DNA of 37,386 nt from Pirellulaceae bacterium. Lineage in GTDB: Bacteria > Planctomycetota > Planctomycetia > Pirellulales > Pirellulaceae. The notes under the pieces are model-generated. The model was not told where the DNA came from and made no database searches. It saw nothing but the letters and a program-made list of their open reading frames with translations. This document shows positions 1 to 8,448 of this stretch, piece by piece. The stretch lies in NCBI GenBank assembly GCA_028281725.1, contig JANQJJ010000509.1:1-37386 (forward strand). Reading direction: 5' to 3'. Positions within the stretch are counted from its first letter, which is position 1. Each line of letters begins with the position of its first letter. The translations under genes and the position numbers were made by a program.

Positions 1-1
1 T

Positions 2-847
2 CGCTACTGGATGCACAATGGGCTGATGCGCTCCGGTAGCGCTTCGGGCAAGGTCGGCGGAAAGAGTGACCGAGAAGCGAGCGCAGCCGAACACGCCGAG
101 GAAGCGGATGTTTCCAGTAAAATCAGCCGTAGTAAGGGTGATGGTGGATTGGCAAATCTGATCGAGCAGCAGACGGGCGAGCGCATTCGGTTTTTCTTGC
201 TGCGTTCCCAGTATCGAAGCACGATTGTTTTTGGTGACGAGGGGCTGGAGGAGGCCGGGCAAGCTCTCGGCGCGTTCTACCGGCTAATCCAGCGATTCGA
301 ACGTCTGGCCGATGAACCGTTCTACCCGGTGATCGGTGACGATGGCGAGGTCAAGGAACTGGATTACGCCAAGACTCGCCAGACTGGTGACGCCCTATTG
401 GCCCAGGCCGGCGACGACGGGTTCCTCGGTGAACTAGCGAAGCTTCGAAGTTCCTACCTGGAAAAGATGGACGATGATTTCAATACCGGTGGTGCCGTGA
501 GCGATCTGTTTGAAATTTCTCGTGCGATCAATCGCTTTATCGATCAGCACAACTTGGAGGATTCCAAGAAGCGGACCGAAAAGAGCTTGGCTGGCCTCAG
601 GACAGCCATGAGTGTTCTGCGCGAGCTCGGAGCGATCCTGGGACTGTTCTTGAACGCTCCGAAGAAATCTGGCGATGGTGGAGCCGGTGAGGTCGTTGAC
701 GGGCTGATGAACCTGGTCATCGAGTTACGAGCTACCGCTCGTCAGAACAAGGACTTTGCGACGTCGGATACCATTCGCGATGGACTCGGCGCTCTGGGAA
801 TCACGCTGCAGGATTTGAAGGAAGGCACGAGTTGGCAAAGGGCGTAG
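2..847 (+). CDS. cysS: Cysteinyl-tRNA synthetase, C-terminal part (5' end outside window)
   Basis: This is the C-terminal 281 residues of the class I enzyme that charges tRNA-Cys with cysteine in the cytoplasm. The frame is open from base 2, and the residues before the first Met (RYW, then MHNG) match the family's YWMHNG segment, so this is the inside of a longer gene. The KMSKS loop is present as KISRS at about bases 119-133. It is followed by the FFLLRSQYRS segment, the DDDFNTGGAV anticodon-side motif and a family-typical end with GTSW. About 25 Gly/Ser/Ala/Glu-rich residues sit between MHNG and KISRS, where the E. coli enzyme has only a few. I recall similar insertions in planctomycete CysS. 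ruvC follows 24 bp downstream, so co-transcription is likely. Confidence 0.95.
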   Translation, partial: RYWMHNGLMRSGSASGKVGGKSDREASAAEHAEEADVSSKISRSKGDGGLANLIEQQTGERIRFFLLRSQYRSTIVFGDEGLEEAGQALGAFYRLIQRFERLADEPFYPVIGDDGEVKELDYAKTRQTGDALLAQAGDDGFLGELAKLRSSYLEKMDDDFNTGGAVSDLFEISRAINRFIDQHNLEDSKKRTEKSLAGLRTAMSVLRELGAILGLFLNAPKKSGDGGAGEVVDGLMNLVIELRATARQNKDFATSDTIRDGLGALGITLQDLKEGTSWQRA

Positions 848-871
848 AAACTCGGTTTCGGCTCCGCGCGG

Positions 872-1432
872 ATGGAACAGATGGCAAACGACTCGACAAC
901 GATTCTGGGGATCGACCCCGCGCTGGGAACGACCGGTTATGGTCTGATTCGTTGCTTCGGAGATACGGTTGTTTTGGTCGACGCCGGGGTCGTGCGATGT
1001 CGTCGTGATCAGTCGCTCGAAAGGCGGTTGACCGAACTCCATGACGGGATTGTTGAAATACTTCAGGAGCACAAGCCAGATTGTTTTGCCGTGGAGCAGT
1101 TGTATTCGCACTACAGCCGACCGACGACGGCGATTCTGATGGGGCACGCTCGAGGTGTCATTCTGCTGGCCGCGGCCGAAGCTGGGTTGGCGGTGGCTTC
1201 CTACGCGGCAACACAGATCAAAAAGACAATGACAGGCAACGGCCGGGCCCCCAAAGCGCAGATGCAGTTTGCGGTCAAACACCAGTTGGGACTGACCGTG
1301 GTCCCCGAGCCGGCGGACGTGGCCGACGCGTTGGCCATCGCGCTGACGCATCACCACTGCTCGCAGACGCCGGCTGCCTTGTTGGGCCTGACTCCCAGGG
1401 ACCCCTCGCGTCGCCCCGGCGCGGGCATATGA
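872..1432 (+). CDS. ruvC: Crossover junction endodeoxyribonuclease RuvC
   Basis: RuvC is the dimeric Holliday-junction resolvase that cleaves junctions held by RuvAB during recombination repair. The 186-residue product has the RNase H-like fold signatures in order: GIDPALGTTGYG (Asp15), the FAVEQLY segment (Glu75) and PADVADALAIAL (Asp149 and Asp152). All four metal-binding acidic residues of the family are therefore visible. Length is slightly above the usual 160-175 residues, with the extra at the C terminus. The start at 872 has no good ribosome-binding site. An in-frame ATG at 881 is preceded by GGAAC and may be the real start. ruvA lies 116 bp downstream; ruvB is not in the window. Confidence 0.95.
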   Translation: MEQMANDSTTILGIDPALGTTGYGLIRCFGDTVVLVDAGVVRCRRDQSLERRLTELHDGIVEILQEHKPDCFAVEQLYSHYSRPTTAILMGHARGVILLAAAEAGLAVASYAATQIKKTMTGNGRAPKAQMQFAVKHQLGLTVVPEPADVADALAIALTHHHCSQTPAALLGLTPRDPSRRPGAGI

Positions 1433-1548
1433 CTTCTGAGCCTGGTGTCCATGGGGCTCACTCGGACAGTTTGGCCATGACGACTCACTCACGATCTTTG
1501 TTTGATATTTCCTAACGTCTCCTGCGGGACAAACGCAACAGGTTCTAG

Positions 1549-2178
1549 ATGATTACCAAGATTACCGGCAAGCTAGTTTCGCTAAGCGATGAAGTCGCGA
1601 CGCTGTCAATTCCGCCAATGGAGTACCAGGTGCTCATCGCTGAATACACGCGTCGGCATCTGCAGTCGCATGGTAAGAAAGACGTTGTTCTGCATACCAT
1701 TCACTACCTCGACGGCAACGTCACCTCGGGAGGACGGTTGACGCCTCGGCTCGTCGGTTTTCTCAGTACGCCGGAACGCGATTTCTTCGAACTGTTTTGT
1801 TCCGTCGATGGCGTGGGCGTGAAAAAGGCGCTGCGTGCCATGACACAGCCCGTACAAGACACCGCGATCATGATCGAGCAGCAGGATGCGAAGGGCTTGT
1901 CGGGATTGCCTGGTATCGGTCCGGCTACCGCGGAGCGGATTATCGCCAAGCTGCGCCGCAGGATGCCCAAGTTCGCTCTGTTGGTCCGGCGTGATACTCC
2001 CGCCGGCGAGCAACTCAAAGACGGTGTGGTCGAGGATACGTTCCAGGCCTTGCAAGCTCTCGGTCACGCCGAATCGGATGCCAGGCAGCTGATCGAGCAA
2101 GCGATTGCCGCGGGCGGCAAATTCAAAGATACCGAAACGCTGATTCAGGCGATCTACAAAAAGCAGTTCGGCGGTTAG
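1549..2178 (+). CDS. ruvA: Holliday junction branch migration protein RuvA
   Basis: RuvA binds the four-way junction as a tetramer and loads the RuvB helicase. The 209-residue product begins [10 protein letters not shown] as typical RuvA does. It carries an OB-fold N domain, then two helix-hairpin-helix motifs (around [10 protein letters not shown] and [12 protein letters not shown]), a linker, and a C-terminal RuvB-binding three-helix domain (about residues 160-205, with the ALQALGH segment). Length and domain order are normal. It forms a ruvC-ruvA pair after cysS and converges on the minus-strand CitG-like gene, with only 21 bp between their stop codons. Confidence 0.95.
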   Translation: MITKITGKLVSLSDEVATLSIPPMEYQVLIAEYTRRHLQSHGKKDVVLHTIHYLDGNVTSGGRLTPRLVGFLSTPERDFFELFCSVDGVGVKKALRAMTQPVQDTAIMIEQQDAKGLSGLPGIGPATAERIIAKLRRRMPKFALLVRRDTPAGEQLKDGVVEDTFQALQALGHAESDARQLIEQAIAAGGKFKDTETLIQAIYKKQFGG

Positions 2179-2199
2179 CCACCTTTTTCCGGCAGGTTG

Positions 2200-3270
2200 T
2201 TAGCCAAGCAGGAGTTGAGCGAGGAGGGTTGCTGCTATCAAGTCGGCGGTGGTGCCGGGATTGCGTTGATGCCCATCGGCTCGCAAGAAGCGGTCGAGTT
2301 GCTTGACGGCCTGCAAATCACCTGAGCGGCCGGAGTGATGTTCCAGCTGAGCGAGGGCTGAGGCGGCATGTTGCTGAACCTGCCGCGCTACGCTCAATCC
2401 GACTTTCCGCACAATCAATCCATCGGGCTCATGGGCCAGCCAACGTAATTGCAGTCGGCAAACCGCCTCCAGCGGACTCGCCGCGCGGGCCAAGGCATCC
2501 GCAAAAACAGGCGGTATGGGCAGCCCTTCGAGCGGCAAGTGATGGTGGGCGGCCGCTTCTGCCGGATTCGGCTGGCAGGTCCCTTGGGCGCCGGGGCGCA
2601 CACCATCAGGCCCACCCCGTTGATCCGGCGCGCTGTCTCCGGCGGCGAGTTCCTGCTGGAGCCACGGGAGCAGTCGATCAAACACGTCGGCAAAGCCGCT
2701 GGCATATTGCCTGGCGACAGCGTCAGTATCAGCAACTTGAGCCATCGCTTGTAAGAGGTCGTCTGGAGCTGGGGCGGAGACATCGTTCTGCTGAGTTTTT
2801 CCCAAGCCACCCGGGTTGGCGATGCGAATCGCTTGGTAGACCAGCTGACTGTCGTCTGCGGTTAGCGAGCCGAGCTCGCGCTGTACGCGTGACCGCAGAT
2901 CACCCGACTGTCCGGTAAGAGGCGATGCGGCTTTCGCAAGGGGTGCAAACAGCAAGATCGTGCCGAGATTCGTGTTCCGGCCGACGGCGCGCTGGGTGGC
3001 CGTTGTAGATTCCAGCACGAGTTGTCCGACGGACTTTCGCTGGACACTTTGAAAAACGTCGCGAATTGAATGGGCACTTGATACGAAATGCCCGAAATGC
3101 ATATCCGCAAAGGCGGCCTGCGGATGTACGTTGCCGACCTTGTGAGCCGAAGCCTCCAGCAAACAAGCCAAGTGGACCGCGTCAGCGACAGGCCAAGTTC
3201 GGTCTAGCGGATACCTTGCGGTATCAGGGGCCGCGGTGCAGGTTTTCTCTGGCTGCCGTTCATGCGCCAT
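2200..3270 (-). CDS. CitG-type (triphosphoribosyl-dephospho-CoA synthase family) protein
   Basis: The 356-residue product resembles the CitG/MdcB family (PF01874), which joins dephospho-CoA to ATP-derived ribose to make the prosthetic-group precursor of citrate or malonate lyase. Seen here are the N-terminal ACLLEASAHKVGNVHP segment, matching the family's 'LE...KPGNV' motif, and the C-terminal HQRNPGTTADLIAATLL segment, matching the 'NPGTxADL' motif. The middle (about residues 195-245) is a low-complexity Pro/Ala/His-rich stretch. No lyase genes are nearby, so the CitG reaction itself is doubtful. Related proteins occur in C1 (methanopterin-linked) gene sets, but nothing in this window tests that. 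It starts 12 bp after the hydrolase gene ends and is probably translated from the same mRNA. Confidence 0.8.
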   Translation of the reverse strand: MAHERQPEKTCTAAPDTARYPLDRTWPVADAVHLACLLEASAHKVGNVHPQAAFADMHFGHFVSSAHSIRDVFQSVQRKSVGQLVLESTTATQRAVGRNTNLGTILLFAPLAKAASPLTGQSGDLRSRVQRELGSLTADDSQLVYQAIRIANPGGLGKTQQNDVSAPAPDDLLQAMAQVADTDAVARQYASGFADVFDRLLPWLQQELAAGDSAPDQRGGPDGVRPGAQGTCQPNPAEAAAHHHLPLEGLPIPPVFADALARAASPLEAVCRLQLRWLAHEPDGLIVRKVGLSVARQVQQHAASALAQLEHHSGRSGDLQAVKQLDRFLRADGHQRNPGTTADLIAATLLAQLLLG

Positions 3271-3282
3271 GCTTGCGGCCCG

Positions 3283-4200
3283 TTACTCTGCTAAACAGTT
3301 GCGAACTTCCTCAATGACTTCGTCAGCAGCTTCTTCCATGACGTAGTGTCCGACGTCGTCGAGGATTCGCGACCGTGCCTGTGGTAGCAATTTTTTCAGA
3401 CGTTCGAGGCATTCTGGACGAAAGCACCAGTCCTTGATACCCCAGACGATCCGCGCGGGGCGATCCGCGAAGAGGCTCAGGCCCTGTTCGATCTTGGATA
3501 GCATCTGCCAAGTTGGCTGGCTCTTGCGACGCGGGATATCCTGAACAAATCTTGCGATTGCCACACGAGACTGCCAGTCGTGGTACGGAGCGATCAGTCC
3601 TGCTGCGACGGCAGGTTCCAAACGTGGTAGACGGTTTAGAGCCATCGTCAGCGCGGCTCGAGCAAATAGATTCAGCCGTCGCATGCTCCAGTTGCCAATC
3701 CATGGTAGACGGCATGCCGCGATTCGCCACGGAACATAGGGCGGCGGAAATGCTGCGGTATTGAGGAGCACGAGACGCTCAATCCGAGGCGGATGCTTCA
3801 GCGCAGCCCCCAATCCGATGGCACCTCCCCAGTCATGGACAAGCAGCGTGATGTTTCGAAGATCAAGGTGTTCGATCAGGTGAGCCAGATTGCCGACATG
3901 TTGCTCGAGAGAATAGTTGTACTGCTGCGGTTTGTCGCTCAAGCCACAGCCAATATGGTCGACGGCAATGACTCGCGCCGTGTCGCTTAGCTCGCAGAGT
4001 ACCTTGCGAAACGTGAACGACCAGGTTGGATTGCCATGGACGCAGAGTAGGGTCTGCCCGCCGGCAGTTTCCTGTCGCTGGACATAATGCATGCGCACCT
4101 TGTCAGCCGACGTTTCCGAGAGAGGAATCTCGTGAAACTGGGATTCGAACGGATAGAGTGCTTTCCAGTCTGGCATACGGCCGTCTATCGAGGGCGGCAA
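3283..4200 (-). CDS. Alpha/beta hydrolase, haloalkane dehalogenase / OleB-like
   Basis: This is a 305-residue cytoplasmic alpha/beta-hydrolase with an Asp nucleophile. Visible are the oxyanion motif HGNPTW (residues 55-60), the DHIGCGLSDKP loop (81-91), the nucleophile elbow VHDWGG with Asp123, the acid Asp257 in the WGIKDWCF segment, and His285 in DVGHYV. Asn57 and Trp124 occupy the positions that stabilise the leaving halide in haloalkane dehalogenases. The same residues occur in OleB, the beta-lactone decarboxylase of long-chain olefin synthesis, and the DHIGCGLSDKP wording fits OleB best. No oleA, oleC or oleD is in the window, so the substrate is not settled. It is the first gene of a two-gene minus-strand unit with the CitG-like gene, and is divergent from the gene at 4457. 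Confidence 0.85.
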   Translation of the reverse strand: MPPSIDGRMPDWKALYPFESQFHEIPLSETSADKVRMHYVQRQETAGGQTLLCVHGNPTWSFTFRKVLCELSDTARVIAVDHIGCGLSDKPQQYNYSLEQHVGNLAHLIEHLDLRNITLLVHDWGGAIGLGAALKHPPRIERLVLLNTAAFPPPYVPWRIAACRLPWIGNWSMRRLNLFARAALTMALNRLPRLEPAVAAGLIAPYHDWQSRVAIARFVQDIPRRKSQPTWQMLSKIEQGLSLFADRPARIVWGIKDWCFRPECLERLKKLLPQARSRILDDVGHYVMEEAADEVIEEVRNCLAE

Positions 4201-4456
4201 TCGGTTTATTCGCTACAAAGGGTTGTGCTGGCCGGAGTATACCCGCAACGATAAAACCTGTCGCCGGGAGCAAGCCGCCCGGCAAATACAATGGACTCCT
4301 GGTACCCAACCCAGAGGCCCAGAACCATTTCCCATGGCGCCGACCGATTCCAGAGATCCAGCACGCTGGTAGAAACGTGCGCGGATTTGCGGTATCACGT
4401 CGTCAGCCCATTGTCCGACCGCAAAAAAACACGCTGACCGGCGAGAAGAAAAACGG

Positions 4457-6022
4457 ATGAGAATGGCCTGCATAGCGAGAGCTCAGACGACATCCAGGGC
4501 GGTGTTCTGTCTCTTCATCATGACTTTATGGTTAGGGACCGGCCGGCTGGCGATCGCCCAAGGAACCGGTATGGTCTCCATTGATTTTGCGGAGGAGAAA
4601 ACCGGTGAGCTGCTAAGCTGCCGTGTCAGAATCCTGAACGCTGACGGTCGAGAGCAAAGGGCGCGAGGCGCGCTGTACCAGAAAGGTTGGAATCTGATCG
4701 AGAGTCCGTTACGCTTCAAGGGCAGGGCAGGGGACTACACGTACCAAGCATTCCACGGTCCGCAGTTCTCGGCCGCTTCGGGTGGATTCACTTTGGATCG
4801 CAAGTCGGAGGGGGCGGACATCGTGCATCTGCCCCGGCATGCGGATCTGGCTGAGGAAGGATGGTTTGGCGGCGATCTGTTATCCCATGTCCCGAAGGCG
4901 CAAACGGCCCGCTGGCTGCCGGCCGAGGATCTGAAAATGGCTGTGGTCGTGAGTGACACGTTGCCAGCTAGCCGTTCTTCGGAGGGCACCGCTGCCAAGC
5001 GCGAAGCCTCCGGCAGCTCAGGGCGTTGGGTCGACAACTTGAGTTACCACGACGCACGCCCCGGCAGCGGTCTTGTGCTCCATCATTGGATGCCGCCGGC
5101 GGAAGTTCCCCTGTCACTACCGTCGAGTCGTTTGCTGGTTATGGCCAAGGAAGCTGAGCCCGCGGCCGGAGCGCTGCCGGTCCATGCGGAAATTCAACGG
5201 CTTTGGGCTCGCGACGTTCCGATCTGGCTCGCCTCCGGGCGAGTCGACTCCATTCAGATTCTTAGTGATCATCTGACATACGACGGCAAGGGCAGCGCTC
5301 AGTGGAAGCCGATCGTCGATCCTGCTCCCAAACGTTTTCGTGGTGCGCGCCGCGCAGGCCGGCTGGTTGAGTACTTTTATTGGCAAGTTCTGGAGGCAGG
5401 ACTTCGCATTCCACCCAGCGCCGGTAGCGGATTTGGCCGGACGCCATCCCCCCTTGGCTACAACCGGGTCTACGCGTCGATTGGAAGCAAGACGTCTCAC
5501 TCGTGGTGGAACGCGGTGCGGCAAGGAAGAACCTTTGTGACCAGCGGACCGCTGCTGCGGGTTCGGGTCAATGGTCAGTTGCCGGGCCACGTGTTCAAAG
5601 CGTCCGGGGGAGGCTCGATTGAACTGGATATTGCCCTGACGCTGACGGTTTCTGATCCGGTGGAGTATCTCGATGTCATCTTCAACGGCGACACGCTCTA
5701 CCAGGCTCGCTTGGATGAATACGCCAAACGCGGCGGAAAGATTCCAGTCCAGTCGATCAAGGAGAGTGGTTGGATGGTGGTGCGAGTGATTACCGAGCGC
5801 GATCACACCTACCGCATTGCAACGACTGCACCTTACTACCTGGAAGTTGGCGATCAACCACGGATCAGTCGCAGTGCCGTCGAGTTCTTCCAAACCTGGC
5901 TTGAGCGATCTGCCACGCAAATTGCGGCTCTGGATGAGCCTGCCCGGTCTGCAGCCGCACCCTACGTAGAAGCTGCTCGCAAGTTCTGGCAGCAGCGACT
6001 GGCCACCGCCTCGGTTCCTTAA
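4457..6022 (+). CDS. Exported CehA/McbA-like (PHP-fold) protein with degraded metal site
   Basis: The 521-residue product begins with a signal peptide (hydrophobic stretch about residues 16-33, likely cleavage after AIAQ). It resembles CehA/McbA-family metallohydrolases: a GWFGGD segment and ARWLPAEDL near 136-158, then a VEYFYWQVLEAGLRIP helix (304-319), PLGYNRVY (332-339), and the family-typical RQGRTFVTSGPLL with VNGQLPG (355-377). The metal-binding His-x-His expected after GGD reads LLSH (141-144), and the Ser-Asp-x-His expected near 320-330 reads as a Gly/Ser/Pro-rich stretch. Hydrolase activity therefore looks lost, and a binding or structural role in the periplasm is more likely. Start 4457 could also be Met3 at 4463. 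A terminator follows at 6074. Confidence 0.8.
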   Translation: MRMACIARAQTTSRAVFCLFIMTLWLGTGRLAIAQGTGMVSIDFAEEKTGELLSCRVRILNADGREQRARGALYQKGWNLIESPLRFKGRAGDYTYQAFHGPQFSAASGGFTLDRKSEGADIVHLPRHADLAEEGWFGGDLLSHVPKAQTARWLPAEDLKMAVVVSDTLPASRSSEGTAAKREASGSSGRWVDNLSYHDARPGSGLVLHHWMPPAEVPLSLPSSRLLVMAKEAEPAAGALPVHAEIQRLWARDVPIWLASGRVDSIQILSDHLTYDGKGSAQWKPIVDPAPKRFRGARRAGRLVEYFYWQVLEAGLRIPPSAGSGFGRTPSPLGYNRVYASIGSKTSHSWWNAVRQGRTFVTSGPLLRVRVNGQLPGHVFKASGGGSIELDIALTLTVSDPVEYLDVIFNGDTLYQARLDEYAKRGGKIPVQSIKESGWMVVRVITERDHTYRIATTAPYYLEVGDQPRISRSAVEFFQTWLERSATQIAALDEPARSAAAPYVEAARKFWQQRLATASVP

Positions 6023-6073
6023 AGCGTCTCTTCTTGCAAGGGCCCACTGGCCGCTCGCCGACCCGCGGCGCGT

Positions 6074-6094
6074 GTGCCCGCTCGGCACTTTTTT
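6074..6094 (+). terminator. Rho-independent terminator after the CehA-like gene
   Basis: A perfect 5-bp stem (GTGCC at 6074-6078, GGCAC at 6084-6088) with a 5-nt loop is followed directly by six T (6089-6094). It lies 52 bp after the stop codon of the exported CehA-like gene and separates it from the dnaJ-rnpA unit. Confidence 0.75.
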
Positions 6095-6309
6095 CACTGG
6101 GGAAGGTCAGTTGCGCACATTGAGCAAGTGGCTCGAGAGGCGTTCCCAAGAGCGGCGGAGCTGGAGAATCAAGGCTAATTTGGCCTGAGATTTGCTTCTT
6201 TTAAGTCCGTTTGGGGGAGACTGCCACACACGATACGGACAAGACCTGCTCGAAGTTGTCGTCTCCGGATATACTGCCAGACTTACTCTCATCGCAAACT
6301 TGAATTCCC

Positions 6310-7284
6310 ATGGAAACGATGGCTCAGGACTACTATCAGCTTTTGGAAATCAGCAAATCTGCGTCTCAGGATGAGATTCAGAAGGCATATCGTAAGCTCG
6401 CGCGCAAGTACCATCCCGACCTGAATCCTGATGACAGAGCCTCTCAGCAGAAGTTCAAAGATATCCAGCACGCGCATGACGTGCTGAGTGATCCCGAAAA
6501 AAGGAAAATGTACGATCAGTTTGGTCCAGACTTCGAGCGGATGGGCAACGGTCCCTACCCCGGCGGAGCAGGGCCGGGTGGATTTGGGTTCGAAGATATC
6601 TTTGGCGGCGGTGCTGGACCGGGAGGATTTCAGTTCGATGGCGATATCGGTGAGCTGTTCGGCCAGTTCGGCGGGGCAGGGGCGGCCGGGCGGAAGGCTC
6701 GATCGCGTGGTCCGGCAAGACCGCTCAAAGGAAAGGATGTGACGGCTGAGTTGACGATACCGTTCAATACCGCCGTGCTCGGTGGCGATGCATCCATCAG
6801 CGTTCGGCAGGCCGGAAAGCTGGAGTCGATCCAGGTCAAAATTCCTCCAGGCGTCGAAACAGGAAAAAAAATGCGTCTGCGAGGGCAGGGGGAGCCCGGT
6901 CAGCGGGGCGGCCCAAGTGGCGACCTAATCGTGGTTCTCACGGTAGCAACTCATCCATTTTTTCGTCGCTCAGGCAAGAACCTGGAATTGCGTCTGCCCG
7001 TCACGTTAGGCGAAGCCGCGCTGGGAGCGACCGTTGATTTGCCAACGCCAGGGGGTATCGTGTCTCTGAAGATTCCGCCGGGTAGTAGCAGTGGTCGTCG
7101 CCTGCGAGTCAAAGGTCAGGGAGTACTCGGCGATTCTGGAGCAGGCGACTTATACGTCGAGTTGCAGGTGAAGTTGCCCAATCAGTTTAGTACTCCAGAG
7201 AACCTCGATGACGAAAGCCGACAAGCAATCGAGCGTGTCGAAAGCCTCTACACTGGCCCGGTGCGCGACCGCATCATCTGGTAG
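6310..7284 (+). CDS. DnaJ-family co-chaperone, CbpA type
   Basis: This is a 324-residue J-domain co-chaperone that would stimulate DnaK ATPase and hand over substrates. The J domain covers about residues 6-72 with HPD at 35-37 and the DQFG end. A Gly/Phe-rich linker (about 77-125) follows, then the two beta-barrel-like C-terminal substrate domains (about 138-310; KGKDVTAELTIP, then PGVETGKKMRLRGQG). The CXXCXGXG zinc fingers of true DnaJ are absent, which makes it CbpA/DnaJ-class B. Met4 (base 6319) is an equally good start. A TATACT sequence at 6270-6275 could be a -10 element, but no good -35 accompanies it. Its 3' end overlaps rnpA by 77 bp. Confidence 0.93.
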   Translation: METMAQDYYQLLEISKSASQDEIQKAYRKLARKYHPDLNPDDRASQQKFKDIQHAHDVLSDPEKRKMYDQFGPDFERMGNGPYPGGAGPGGFGFEDIFGGGAGPGGFQFDGDIGELFGQFGGAGAAGRKARSRGPARPLKGKDVTAELTIPFNTAVLGGDASISVRQAGKLESIQVKIPPGVETGKKMRLRGQGEPGQRGGPSGDLIVVLTVATHPFFRRSGKNLELRLPVTLGEAALGATVDLPTPGGIVSLKIPPGSSSGRRLRVKGQGVLGDSGAGDLYVELQVKLPNQFSTPENLDDESRQAIERVESLYTGPVRDRIIW

Positions 7285-7654
7285 CTCAGCCACGCCCAGA
7301 CGCGAATCCAGGGACAATCGCTTTCCAGCCGCCCTGCGCGTGAAGAGTCGAGATGACTTTCAGGCTGTTTTCGAGCACGGTCGGGTCGCCGCCGACGCAG
7401 TCCTGGTGATCCACGCGATCAGGGCGAAAAACGAAGTAACGCGTCTCGGGCTCAGTGTCTCCAAAAAAGTCGGTTGCGCCCCGGTACGCAATCGCTGGAA
7501 ACGCCTGATTCGAGAGGCTTTCCGCAACAGCCATCGGAATTTGCCCGCCGGATTGACCTTGGTTGTCCGTCCGCGGCGCGGCGCAGCGGCCGATTACCGT
7601 CTCGTCGAATCGTCACTGAAGAAACTAGTGCGAAAGCTAGACCGGCAGGTCTGA
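7208..7654 (+). CDS. rnpA: Ribonuclease P protein component
   Basis: This is the small basic protein subunit of RNase P, which matures tRNA 5' ends. The core is in residues 38-148: RFPAALRVKSRDDF, the TRLGLSVSKKVG strand, and the RNR motif APVRNRWKRLIREAFR (residues 91-106), then LVVRPRRGA. The first 37 residues are Ser/Thr/Ala-rich, have no family counterpart, and are encoded inside the dnaJ 3' end (77-bp overlap). No later ATG leaves a complete core, so the start is either here or a non-ATG codon further in. The usual neighbours rpmH and yidD are not adjacent; yidD lies 29 kb away at 36682. Confidence 0.9.
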   Translation: MTKADKQSSVSKASTLARCATASSGSSATPRRESRDNRFPAALRVKSRDDFQAVFEHGRVAADAVLVIHAIRAKNEVTRLGLSVSKKVGCAPVRNRWKRLIREAFRNSHRNLPAGLTLVVRPRRGAAADYRLVESSLKKLVRKLDRQV

Positions 7655-7686
7655 TGCTGCGGAGCGTGCCCGGCACGATTGTCCCG

Positions 7687-8448
7687 CTAAAGCCCGGTTT
7701 TCGTGGAGATTTTAGCGAAAACGTAAAACATTTCGCGGGCAATCTGCCGGCACCTTGCATCGTAGGTTGCTGCCTCGGCCTTGGTTCCGTCGGAGACTTT
7801 CGGGTCGCTGTAATGCAATGGAATTCGCGCTACCGCGCCAGATACGACCGGACACTTTTCGTCGGCATCCGAGCAGCACATCATCGCCACATAATCTTCT
7901 TGTGGGTTGCCCTTGGAATTATAGGTCTTGGAGAAAGCCAATACGGGTGGACGGTTGTCGGAGTACTGCACAAGGTACTTCGGATTGGTTCCTCCGGTCG
8001 AAGCGACCACCTGCAATCCCGCTCGCCTCAGAGCGCGCACGGTTCGAATGTTGCATGCGGTCGCCTCCGTTCCACCAGAAAAAGTACGCACGCCGGTCAG
8101 GCCGTAGTAGTCTGCCGCGACTTGAGCCCAGATTTGCGACATGTGACTTCTACGCGAGTTATGCGTGCAGATGAATGTTAACGATGCGTCGCCTTCGCCG
8201 GCCAACCGGCCCGAAACCACCTGGGCCGCCTGATCGAGTATCTCCCGCCGCTGCGCAGGGATATGCTCCACTTCCGAAACAATTCGATCGACGAGCGGGG
8301 CTAACGTTTCGAGCAACTGCAATTGATCGGCGGCGTGCGCCCTGGCAGAGTCAACGCCCAGGTGGTCCACGTGGGGCAAAGCTGTGAGAAAACAAGCCAG
8401 TACCACCGGGTTCAATGCCCACGCGCGTGACGGGATGTGTCTGGTCAT
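7687..8448 (-). CDS. Exported low-molecular-weight phosphatase / arsenate reductase-like protein
   Basis: The fold is LMW-PTP/ArsC. Counting from a GTG at 8514, the P-loop is CTHNSRR (Cys116 to Arg122, CX5R), followed by SHMSQIWA. A later pair of cysteine positions is in MMCCSDADEKCPV (213/214 and 221), and a YSDP segment (235-238) replaces the general-acid DP loop. The Cys set resembles thioredoxin-coupled ArsC. I place the start at ATG 8448, because this gives a plausible signal peptide (MTRHIPSR, then a hydrophobic run, ending near ARAHA) and puts the enzyme outside the cytoplasm. That is unusual for an arsenate reductase and suggests a phosphatase or redox role. GTG 8514 is the alternative start. 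It converges on rnpA with 32 bp between stops. No ars genes are nearby. Confidence 0.85.
   Translation of the reverse strand: MTRHIPSRAWALNPVVLACFLTALPHVDHLGVDSARAHAADQLQLLETLAPLVDRIVSEVEHIPAQRREILDQAAQVVSGRLAGEGDASLTFICTHNSRRSHMSQIWAQVAADYYGLTGVRTFSGGTEATACNIRTVRALRRAGLQVVASTGGTNPKYLVQYSDNRPPVLAFSKTYNSKGNPQEDYVAMMCCSDADEKCPVVSGAVARIPLHYSDPKVSDGTKAEAATYDARCRQIAREMFYVFAKISTKTGL

Noticed and set aside
5117-6097. 326-codon minus-strand frame
   Set aside because: Antisense to the CehA-like gene and rich in Arg and Gly without motifs, as expected for a shadow frame in GC-rich DNA.
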